Source: Pelomyxa schiedti (Eukaryota; Evosea; Pelobiontida; Pelomyxidae). Taken from it: a DNA stretch of 64,000 nt. The notes under the pieces are model-generated. The model saw nothing but the letters and a program-made list of their open reading frames with translations, was not told where the DNA came from and searched no databases. How positions within the stretch are numbered: the first letter of the stretch is position 1; the number at the start of each line of letters is the position of its first letter. Positions 36,552 to 46,866 of this stretch are shown piece by piece. Both the position numbers and the translations under genes were made by a program. The stretch covers positions 1-64,000 of the forward strand of contig JAHLWZ010000800.1 in NCBI GenBank assembly GCA_020536535.1, read 5' to 3'.

Positions 36552-39500
36552 ATGAAGCTGAGACACAAAGAACAGGGTGCCCTCACGAATCTCGCATCTA
36601 CAACTACGGCCTCATTTTACTCTCTTTGGGTTGCATTCGTTGGTCATGTGTGGTCTGTACTGCTACGCTTTTTCGATGTGGTGACACCTCCGTTGATTCG
36701 CTTCGTGCTGGCGGTTTCTGGTCTGCCGAGAATTGTGACCTTGTGGCTCGTTCAGTTGTTTACCCTGAAATTGTCTGGTTTCATTATCCGAAGCTTTGCA
36801 GAAATGGAGTACAGTGATACTGGGAAAGTCTTTTGCTGGTTTCCTCGCGCCTACTTACTTGTGGGTGTACGAGTGCACACAGTTCTTGGATACACCTGGC
36901 ATCTCGGCCGTGTTTTGACAATGGAGCTTTTGCATCGTCTGTATGTTCGTGGCATGGTATAACGAACAGTACCATTTGCATTTTATTTACCCCTGTAGGT
37001 AACATGTAATACAGTCACTGTTGCACAACCCTCTGATGAAATTTCCGATACCACCACTCTTTACATACGTCGAATGTATTTTGCCATATCAGATATTTTT
37101 AATAGGCCAATTTCTGGTGAGCTAGTCAGTCCATTATTTCTTACTTACATGACGAATAGGTGGACCTGGATCGTGGGTTCCAGTGATGAATAGAAAGTGG
37201 GAAGGTGATGTACTCAACAACAACCTGAAACTCGTACTTACTGGAGAGGAGCGCAAGTGCCTTAATCTCAGCTCATATAACTACCTTGGCTTTGGGGGCT
37301 TCCATCCTACAGTTACACCTTTAATAGAAGAGACTCTGCGAAGTACCCCTATTTCCCTTGGTGAGCATCGTCGTTAGCGCCCATTATTTTACTTACCTTT
37401 CATGCAGCTGCCCCGAGAATTATGAAGTGCTCTGATGAGCAGCTGCTGGCTGAACTCAAAATAGCTCGCTTCGTGGGAAAGGAGGATGCCTTTATCGTGC
37501 CTATGGGCTTCTGCACGAACTCCACTGTGATACCTCAGCTTGTTGGAGAGAGATGCCTCATATTGTCTGACTATTTCAATCATGCTTCTATCATCAGTGG
37601 AACAAGGTTTGCTCCAATTCACTTTCTTTTTTACTTACTCCTTTAGGCTTTCCAAGGCAACGGTACGCATTTTCAAGCACAATAACATGCATGATCTCCA
37701 AATGCACCTGGATTTGGCCACATCGGAAATTTCATCAGGTATTTCTTATTCCCTATGAAACACCACCTAACAGTAATTTCAAGGCAAACAGCATTGGCGT
37801 AAAATTATGATCATTGTGGAAGGGCTATATAGTATGGAAGGGGACTTGTGCCCTCTTCCACAACTTGTGGAATTAAAGAAGCTGTATGGTGCATACCTCT
37901 ATGTTGATGAGGCCCATAGCATTGGCGCCGTTGGTCCAAGTGGGAAGGGTGTTTGCGATTTCTATGGGGTGGACCCAAATCAAGTAGACATTCTTATGGG
38001 TAACAAGTCGCATCCTCACCATATGTATCTGATTCACTTAGGAACCTTCACAAAGTCTTTTGCTTCTATTGGAGGGTACGTTGCAGGGTCCCGAGATCTA
38101 ATTTCACATCTCCGCACTTCAAGTGCTGCAGCAGTACATGGAACCCCTTTACCACCACCATGTGCCAGACAGATTTGTGAAGTGATCGACGCACTATCCA
38201 GTGATGATGGCCGGCAACAAATAGCACAATTACATAAAAATAGCACTCTTTTCCGACAAGGTATTTCTATAGTACACTTTCCCTTTCTCCATCTAACCTT
38301 TTGACGAAAAAGGACTGGCTAATATGGGTTGTTGGATTCTGGGAAATCCAAATTCACCCGTTGTTCCAATTTTACTTCATCACCCCAACAAGATTACTGC
38401 GTTTTCCCGCCAGTGTTTAGAGAATAGCATTGCTGTGGTTTGTGTGGGATACCCGGCAACACAATTGTTTTATGCAAGGTCTCACGCAAACAAATTTTTC
38501 CAGTACTCAATCTTTCAGGGCACGGTTTTGCATCAGCTCAGCACATAAGGAAGAAGATTTGTATGAAGCACTTGCAAAAATTGCACCAGTTGTTAAGAGT
38601 GTGGGTGTGGACTACTTTAAGTATTGGACACGCACACCAAAAAACGAAGATCTACATGGTTCAACACCATATTATCTTAGCAGCAATTTCCTAACTGTCT
38701 CAAAGTTTCTAAAAGACCTGGCCTCATTCCATCATCATTTGAACCTTTGAGACCCTCTCTCTCTGTGTTTCCTCATTCCCCGCCTGTTTCTTCACTGGTG
38801 GATTTCTATTCGTAAGTCTATGGCTGTATCCACTGTGGTAATAATAAGCAGATTTGATTTCCTAGGCCTTTCTGATGAAGCGACCACAAAAGAGGCATGT
38901 GCCAAGACAATGAAGCTATATGGGTGCGGAGCCTGCGGGCCAAGGGGGTTTTATGGCACAACAGCAGAACACTTGGCATTGGATAAAGCTTTGGCAGAGT
39001 TTACCAACACTGAGCAGGCAGTTGTTTACTCGTATGTGTTTTTTTTCAAGAGAATAATCTATAATCTTGTTTATTGACCTAAAAAGGTATGGCCTATCAG
39101 TGATGAGTAGTGTCTTACCAGCACTCTTACCTCAAGTGATTGTGTATGACTCCGCTGCAAATTTTTCAATCATGATGGGTATCCAGCTTGCTAAGTGCCC
39201 AGTACGTTTTACTTCTCCAAATAACTTTTCTAATTTCATTTCATTCTGGGAAAAGAACTTTTCATTTAATCACAATGACATGAATTCTCTTGGCCAAGTC
39301 CTCGAAGTCGTTGGTAAATCTAGGTATCAAAGACTTAACTCACACATCCATAGGGGCAGATCACCCAAACACCCGGACATTGGTTGTTACCGAAGGTGTC
39401 TTTGTCAATACTGGTGATATTTGTCCTCTTGTGCAACTCTATCACTTGCGAGACGTTCACGGTTTCATTCTTGTGGTTGATGAGTCTCTGTCTCTTGGCA

Positions 39501-40244
39501 CTCTTGGGGCGACTGGGCACGGGGTTGGAGAAATCTTTGATGAGTTCGGTGGTGCGAGGAGAAGATACGACCATATAGTTGTTGCATCTCTTGAGTATTC
39601 CGTGGCGGCCATGGGAGGATTTTGCTGTGGGCCGTCCAGTCTTGTTGGGACACAGGTTTCTACCCTGTTTTTACTTCAATTATTTTAACATCATCAAGCC
39701 ACTTTCTGGTGCTGCTTATTGTTTCAGTGCTGCCATGCCTCCTTTCCTCTGTACGGCTGCCATGTGCTCTCTACAAGCTATTCCAAGCCTCTTACCGGAA
39801 CTGCAAAAGAATGCTGCCCAACTGTGGAACGCTTTGCGAAGCAAGCCTATCCCCGGCTTGTCTATTTCAAATGACCAACACAACGAGGGGCCATTCGATC
39901 TTCCTCCAGTTATTCATCTGTCTATCGATCAGTCGCTTGCCGCACAGCACAGTTTGACTTTCGAGAACCAGTTGGCACTGTTGAAAGACATTGAAGCTGG
40001 ACTGGCTGCTCAGGGAGTGGCAGTCACCTGTGTACCTACGCGTTGTGCACTTGAAGAGGGTAAATCACCAGGACTCTAAATGCCACTCTCACACCTTGTA
40101 GAACCTCAACACAATGTAGTACCATCCGTCCGCCTGTGCATTCATAGGAACCACGCAGCACATGATATTGACGCCCTGGTTTTCTACCTCCAAGCCGTTG
40201 CCAAGTCATCTGCACTCAACTCTTTTCTTGACGTTACTCCATAA
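36552..40244 (+). CDS. Serine palmitoyltransferase, LCB2-LCB1 fusion
   Basis: The enzyme condenses L-serine with palmitoyl-CoA, the first step of sphingolipid synthesis, at the ER membrane. A hydrophobic N-terminal region (residues 15-120) precedes the LCB2 half. That half has SSYNYLGFGG, VDEAHSIGAVGPSG and GTFTKSFASIGGYVAG with the PLP lysine (about 38040-38090). The LCB1 half starts near 38700 and shows FDFLGLSDEATTKEA and YGCGACGPRGFYGT (the cysteine altered in human HSAN1 is present). Further on is SLEYSVAAMGGFCCG, where the PLP lysine is replaced as in normal LCB1. The halves join if an intron from a GTGGGT donor near 38605 ends at TTAG near 38684. The frame then runs FEPLRPSLSVFPHSPP into VDFYS and FDFLGL over a GTAAGT intron. 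If instead LCB2 ends at the TGA near 38748, two genes would be only about 70 bp apart and LCB1 would lack its N terminus. Fusion is the better reading. Confidence 0.8.
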
Positions 40245-40337
40245 TTCCAAAAAATCAACTTTTTTTTCCTATGCTCTTTACAGTTGTTATGTAGTAGTGA
40301 CAGGTAGACAGACAAAAAGCAATCCCTTTTGTTGTAC

Positions 40338-43300
40338 TTAGACCTGCTTTACTGGTGCCATTTGTTTTTCTACGTAGGCTATGAAGTGTTTAGTACAGAA
40401 TGAGATGATTCGAGACGGGAACCAACCTTTTATGTCAGTCTTATTTGATTGGGTGGCCAGATCCGCCGCAGTGAGACCTGTGACATCTCTGGCACAAGCC
40501 AACTCTGCCTCGTTTTTAGAAAGAGATGCGGACATTAGCAGCATCACGGCAATGGGGAGTGAGCCTGAATGAGTAGGTGAGTTCGGAGGTGGGATTTTGG
40601 TTTGCTGTTAGAGAAACCGGAAACGCTGCAAGCATGGAGGGCGGTTCTTTGAGTTTCTGGGTGCTTCCAGAAAACGTCGGCTCTCTCTGACAGTGCAAAA
40701 AGGGAGCCTTGTAGGTCATTAGTTAGTGCTGCCTGGTAAAGCTCCTATGCAAAGTTATACAGCAATAATCGAAAAAAAAAAAAAAAACGAACTTGGCTTA
40801 GCACTTCAGGCGATTTGTTCGATTGCAGGGTGTACGCTCGATTCGCGTACTTATCGCGTATGAATTTGTCTTTGGCTGCTCTTTGGGAGAGGTCAGTAAG
40901 TAGCTTCATATTGTTGGCATATACCGTGGATCTGTGGAGCACGGCTTCACTCCCTGCGGCATTCTGGCTTCCCAAACCTTATTGCCCAATGCATTTCCCA
41001 TTGCTTTCATATACTTGTTTTGTGTGAATTCATGTGGATAATGATTTATCTACCAACCAGGAAAACAGGGAGCTCCAGTTTATCAAGAGTGAGAGAGCGT
41101 ACTTTCGTTATGTGTGTACCCAAACTGGAGGAAATAAAAAAAGGTGAGAGTTATTTATGCCTGTACATTTACCTCCGATGTACACCAGAACACTTTTCTT
41201 ACATGAGAAAAAAAAAGGGTAGGAAGAGATGGTATTAACCTGAATGCAAAATAGTACTCCGAGGTTAATTGAGGCCCAATCAGGGTCTATTCTTTATTTA
41301 GAGGAAAAGGAAGGCGGTAAAGCAACCTTCAGCCCCACAGTCTGCACATATGCAATTGAACCGGCCAACTTGTTTTAATTCGGCCCAGCATTCTTCAGGG
41401 GATGGTCCTGTAAGTGCCGCAGCTGATGAATCCTGTTAAAAGTCAAAGGCCATAAAAATAAAGGTAAAATACTTTTGCAATTGCCTCTGCCTGACTGGCT
41501 TCTTTTTCAGAGACAACATTCGCCAACTGTGACATAATTGCAGCTTCAAACATTTTTTTCCAGTCAGCTACTTCTTCTGGAGACGAAAACTTGTGTGCAT
41601 TAAAAACAAAAGACAAAATATCTACCGCACACCTGAAGAGGGTACCTCTTGTCAATCGACCACAGTTCCAAGCTATTTTTCTTAGAAGGAAAGGGTTTTA
41701 CTGTGGAGGTAACCAAAGAGAAAGAGAGCTCTGAGGAATTTGCCATGAATTTCTGGGGTTGGTAAATAACTACTAAAAGACAATCGGCTACCTGTTCGTT
41801 TTTAAAAACGTAGAAGTGGCCTGCTTTTATTGCAGCATATCGCTTTTTACCAGCAAATTGTATAGTGGCGGCAATGTCTGGTACACCAAAAGCCTGTATG
41901 TTACCCTTTTAGTGAGTTCACATAGAGTACGACAAGAAGTACTGAAGTAACAGGAGCAGCTTCTTTCTTCGTTGTCTCTGGTTTTTTAGTGTCTTCTTTG
42001 GCAGGTTCCTTTTCTGCTTTGCGGATTTCCCTAATAATCGATTGGAAGCAGTTATCAATATCCTGATAGTGACCCATTGCTGCCGATGTCTCGTAGAAAG
42101 GGCACTTGAATCTCAAGAAGTGTAAGTGTAAGTTTTTCCTCCAAATTTACCTGTAGGCAACACTAATACCCTCTTTTGTTGTTACTTGCTTTTCTTCAGC
42201 AGTGCAGTCACCTAAAATGAAAGTCAAGAGTGAACCAAAGTGGGAAGCCTCACAATGTGTTGCTACTAGGGTAAAAGGAGGTGTCTTGGCTTTCTTGAGA
42301 GCCACAATTTCCGACCGAAATTTTGGTACCAAATCGAAGGTTTCCACAGACGTTGAGCTGTAGCAGCATATAAAGCCATCTGCCCAATTGATCCACTGCC
42401 GATGGTCAAAACCCAGTAAAGTTATAAAATTTGAACCTTGGGATGCATGCCATAGAAGCTACTGTCCCCAGAGGTGTCCATAATGTGTAATACACATTCT
42501 TGGCCGTCAACACTGTAGGGAGTGCTGTAGCTGTCCTCTGATAGAGAATTTTTTTTAAAAAATCGTTTTTTGTAGGAAGTTAATTGAACAATTTACCTAC
42601 AGTTGGATCGTTATCTTCTTCAAACTTAGGAAGAATTAACAGTCAAAAAACGAATGGGGATACGCATACAGTATCAAAGAGAAGCCGCACTACAAGTCTA
42701 GATTTTCCAGCCCATTGGGGTCCAAACATACACTGCATATTAAATGAGAAGTACGAAATGCAGCAGCTAAGGCTGTTTACCACTTTGTATTCTGGAAGTT
42801 TTTTGCCCTTTGGGATAGGTTTGTGGATGGCATGAGCTCGTGCAGGAGGACTGCTCATCAGAGGGTATTGGGAATTGTTGTCCATCTCGTGGCCTTCATC
42901 ATTTATCACTATTCCTCCAATTACTGCCATGCTACTTGCAGAGGCAGTAGTGTTGGTATGGTTGGATGAGGTGGAACTTGGAGTAGAAGCAGAAGGAGGG
43001 GTTGCCACACTTGCAGAAGCTTGTGTAGGCTACAAGGGGACAGAGGCAAGATAAGAACATGGTAAAGCAGTTACTATATCATAAATAATAAAGAGTGGAA
43101 CTACCCTGGCGGTACTAGTTGTTTGCTGTGGAGGCACGACTGCCCCAGTGCTAGGGAGGGAGGCAGAAGCGGAAGTGGGGGAAGATGTTAGTCTTGGAGG
43201 CAGTGTCTCGGAAGGCGAAACTGGTGGTGGAAGGGATGGTGGGGGAACAGATGTAGATGGTGGGGGAAGAGATGGCGGAGGAAGAGACGGTGGGGGTGCA

Positions 43301-44953
43301 ATGGGTGGTGGGATGATGGGCGGTTCAATTGGAGGAAGATTATCTTGTGTAACGGGTGGCGTGGCTTCAGGTATTGGAGGTGGGTAGTCTGGCGGTAATA
43401 GGGGAGGGGTGTTGCTTGGCGGTAGGACTGGTGGAGAAGGTGATTGTTCTGGAGGTGAGCTACACGAAGGAGATTGTTCTGGTGGTGAGATAGTTAAAGG
43501 TGATTGTTCTGGAGGTGAGTTGATTGGAGGTGATTGTTCTGGAGGTGAGGTAGTTGAAGGCGAGGTTACCAAACTGGAAGGAGAGGGTGACCGATTGGGT
43601 GGGGTGTGTGACTCAGTGGTATCTGGAGTTGGTGGTGGAACTGGTGGAGGAATGGTAGGGGGAGGGGCAATCTCTAGAGAAGGTGAAGGAGCACTAGCTG
43701 GAGCTAGACTTCACGTTAGAACCTTTGACAATTTTTTAGTTGAACTGCATCTACCTTTCTGGTTAGAGAGTAAGCCTGGCTTCCGGGGAGCATATGGAGG
43801 CGCTTTTGCCCCAGTTCTCTGCCAATCTGATTTAACTTGTGGGGGGTTGCTAGAAGGTGTTTGCTGCAGTGTATTGCTCTGGGTGGCAGATGGTAAGGGT
43901 TGGCTCCCTTTGGGAGACTTCGGTGTGGCTTGTATCTGTTTACGTTAAGAAAGAGAAGATACAAATTCCTATAACTTACAGATCCCTCTAAGCCAGTTCC
44001 AGGAAGGCAAATCCATTTTCTAGGTTGTTGTGTAACTGGGAAAAAAAAGTGAAAATGAGAGGAAGAAACCCATTTTTATCCTTCTCGAAATAGAATAGCT
44101 CATTGGCCGAATTTACAGTGCACACATTAGGAATAAGTGCTCCTCCTTTTCCAAATAGGTCCTTAGGTGAATTGTGAAATTAGGTTCTTAGGGATTTTAA
44201 GGGTAGAAACCTTCACTGTGAGAGACCACTCTTCTTTTGAGAGAGGAACATGGTCCTCCGTATTGGGGACCACTCGTCTCACATTGAATTTCTTATCATC
44301 CAAAACTTGAAAGTGCTGTCATTGTCTGTTAAAAAGAAAACCCTTAACATTAGAAAGGTACTTCGGCAAGCAAAGGTGCTACTTCAGTCATTTTCATAGA
44401 CCCGGGGAAATTTATTGTGGCATGCCACAGGTTTGACTTGTCATGGCAAACAACAGATATTACTGCACAGCGAAATTAACAGGCAGGAGTCATGAAAATT
44501 GATACCATCACCATGAACACTTTTAAGCTCTCTAGGTGGTAAAACGGGTGATGCACCGGACAGACCAGGCAAAAGTCTCGGGCTATCTGCAGCGCTTGTG
44601 GATTGTGTGGCGTTGGTAGTGACGTGATGGAGGGGTGGAGTGCCACTAGTAACAGGAAGAGCGCGGCCCTTAACCGCTACGGTGGTCGTAGTAGTTTTAA
44701 CAGGCGAAGCCGAGCGAGTGGCACTGGATGTTGGATGAGGGGTAGTGGAGCCGGACGGCGTTTGAGCGCGTGCTTGATGTTGCAGCTGGTGTTGTTGGGC
44801 ATGCGCAGCCGTGGCAGCGGCCAAGGCAGCCGCGAAAGCTGGATTTTTAGGGGGAGTTGCCACCACTACGGGTACACCAGGGGCACCAGAACCAGGGTCC
44901 TTGTCCTTGTTTGTAGGTGTACCTTTGGTCGTCTTTGTCGTTGATCCGCTCAT
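40338..44953 (-). CDS. AGAP/centaurin-gamma-like ArfGAP (GTPase-like, PH, ArfGAP, ankyrin)
   Basis: A GTPase-activating protein for Arf, assembled from many short exons. The N-terminal part from 44953 is Thr/Ala/Pro-rich (MSGSTTKTTKGT) and then compact (VISVVCHDKSNLWHATINF, later HFQVLDDKKFNVRRVVP). A long proline-rich linker follows (43100-43930) with SPPEQSP repeats. The GTPase-like domain has P-loop GPQWAGKS (about 42700), LHIMDTSGDSSF and FYETSAAMG. A PH-like segment has WKKMFEAAI. The ArfGAP domain has CADCGAE, WASINLGVLFC, CSGVHRSLGTHITKVRSLTL and KFIRDKYANRAY. Ankyrin-like repeats (TALHACS, then ARDVTGLTAADLA) close the protein, with a stop at 40338-40340. Joining of the 44 kb exons to the GTPase-like part rests on continuous frames through the proline-rich region. 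Two separate genes remain possible. Confidence 0.8.
43405..43575 (-). repeat. Minisatellite encoding SPPEQSP repeats in AGAP linker
   Basis: Five diverged copies of a roughly 30-bp unit are present; on the plus strand the core is GATTGTTCTGG followed by GGTGAG. On the coding minus strand each yields PPEQSP with variable residues between. It lies inside the proline-rich linker, a likely SH3- or WW-type ligand region. Confidence 0.8.
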
Positions 44954-45111
44954 CGCGCCGTGCGTGTTCTCTCCTTGCGGTGTTTTCTTTTTATTTGTGA
45001 TTTTTTAAACTTCGTGTACAAAAGAAACACGGCGTTTCAATTTTTTGATTTTTATGAAATGAGTTGACACTTTAAGGAATAAAATGGATCTAAGTACACT
45101 TGAGATCTGAC

Positions 45112-46271
45112 TTACGCGAGAGTGCAGCCCTGTTCCTTTGCTGGTTTCGGTCCGGTGGGTACGTACGGCCCTGCGGGGTGCGGCTCTTGTTGCATTCTAG
45201 TGTACAGAGCCATTTTCGCAACCAAGGATCGCAGTTGAGGTATGTTGTGCCCTGTAATTAGATCTGGTGGGTCTTTTCTTTTGCTTGTTGTTGTAGTTGA
45301 GTGTAGTGATTATTTGAATTCTGATCGAGATGCAGAATAAAGAAAGAACCTGTGAGGGCGGATATGGGCACAAAGGCATCAGCCCCAATTTTCTGAGCTT
45401 GTTTTCTCGCTTCTGAAACGGGCACATGTTTGGATGATTTACTTGGTTCCGCTTTTATGTGTTGTATGAGATCATATTTCAAACCGCAGACCACTATCTG
45501 TTTTTTTTCCAGGGTGATATGTTGGAGACTTCGGGTAATTGACAAAACCTTCGCGTTTTTCATATAGGGTTTCGCCTGTTCCACCCAACCCTCTAGCTCC
45601 TCATAGCCGCCCCCATGTCTGGAGGACATATCAAAGCACAAAAGACATACACTGCATCGGAAGCGTATCATCTCTACTATGTTAGAAATAACTAGGACTG
45701 CAAGCATATAAATGAGACCGGATAATGAAAAGACCTCTCATATTTTGATGGAACTATGTTCGATTGTGTGAACAAGAGGCTCATAAGAGTAAGAATAACT
45801 TACACCAGAACTCTAGTTTGACAGAACCATCAAGTACCGGTACGTCCCTGAAAAGAAAAGCAGCACCCAAATTGTGTTCCATAAATTCATCACGTGCAAG
45901 TCTGAGGACAATAGTAAGGGCATAAAAAAAAAGGCAAGTGTAATAACCTGTACATAAGAGAAGTCATGCCCATGCCCGATGAAGAGAGGGGCAAAGGGAG
46001 AACTTTTGCAGTAGCCCATTCCTTTGGTAAAGCCTTTGCGGTCTTAATGCTTAACTCACACGGAACAAATTCCAGGGCAAAAAACTTCTCCTTGAGGATA
46101 CGCAGCTTGCTGGGTATTTTTTACTTTGCATAGGAGAAAAGTGGCTGACCTAATTGCACATCGGTAGAATTCTTTGTTGACAAGGCAAACACTTGCCAGA
46201 TAGCCAACATCAGAAGACAGGTACTCCACAATTACCTCTACAACGACACCTTGAAACACTCCACCAGACAT
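45112..46271 (-). CDS. F-box protein fused to a degenerate Rab-like GTPase domain
   Basis: The start MSGGVFQG at 46271 opens an F-box-like helix set (VEVIVEYLSSDVGYLASVCL, then KEFYRCA). An intron joins it to KLRILKEKFFALEFVPCELS and a linker. The following domain has Rab layout: LSSSGMGMTSLMYR at the P-loop site, LGAAFLFRDVPVLDGSVKLE as in the Rab5-type switch I to beta 3 region, LLCFDMSS, VVCGLKYDL at the NKxD site and PISALTG. The P-loop lysine is Met and its first Gly is Ser, the DTAGQ motif is absent at the splice after LEFW, and NKxD has lost its Asn. Nucleotide binding is therefore unlikely. The C terminus reads CTLA then TAA at 45112-45114, a CaaX-like prenylation end. An SCF adaptor on a membrane is a reasonable guess. 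Splice joins are by eye. Confidence 0.68.
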
Positions 46272-46370
46272 ACCATCAAAAAATGATAACCGTTTGAAGT
46301 TCAAGGAAACGTGGAAAACCGTTTCCCAACGGCATAAATAAAAAAAAAAACCTACCTGCCTTACAGCAGC
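46272..46370. promoter_or_regulatory. Short divergent spacer, F-box/Rab-like gene and small MGQ gene
   Basis: Only about 100 bases separate the proposed opposed starts. The spacer contains an A run near 46341-46350. It would have to contain both promoters; no motif was identified. Confidence 0.35.
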
Positions 46371-46661
46371 ATGGGACAAGGCAACACTAAAAGTTCCCCC
46401 CCGCCTTCTGATGGAGGAACAACAAGTGACACCTTCGTCTTCCCTCCAGACGAGAAATCCAGTAAACCCAAGAAATCCAAGAAACAGGACCACCGTGAAA
46501 CGTGCTCAAAGTGACCTTGTCAAAACAGGGGAAGGAAAAGAACAAAAAGGTACCATCACCTCTTCTACGGCACGATTCCAACCAACATCAAAAAACTTGG
46601 TGCACAGAACATTCTGGGTTCACGCGTTCAAGGAGCAGATGGCGATCTGTATACCAAATAA
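46371..46661 (+). CDS. Small 84-aa protein, possible N-myristoylation (hypothetical)
   Basis: Two exons (46371-46510 and 46550-46661) joined over a 39-nt GT-AG intron give 84 residues. The start MGQGNTKSS resembles a Gly-2 N-myristoylation signal. A Ser/Pro-rich and then Lys-rich segment (KSSKPKKSKKQDH) is followed by a compact tail, FYGTIPTNIKKLGAQNILGS, then ADGDLYTK and TAA. No family was recognised. The gene rests on intron logic and reading-frame continuity alone, so it could be spurious. It lies between divergent neighbours and starts like the next gene (MGQ). Confidence 0.45.
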
Positions 46662-46866
46662 AACAAGGAATAACTCTTGCCCAACATAGAGAACTGCAAA
46701 ACAAACCCCGGGTTCTCTAAACTCCCTTCGGTGGGCACGATTTCCAGAACAAACAAGAAAAAAAAAAAAACCGGGAGGCCGTGTCGTTGTTTTGAACCGC
46801 GGTGCACGAACGAAACCTGTCGTTGTTTTGTGCCGGGAAAAGAGAGCTAGCTACATACGCCAGTTG

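Noticed and set aside
38748-38820. Two separate SPT genes with LCB1 starting at 38820
   Set aside because: That start gives an LCB1 lacking its normal N-terminal part, while the joined frame supplies family-like sequence (FEPLRPSLSV and VDFYS before FDFLGL). It is kept as the alternative but is less likely.
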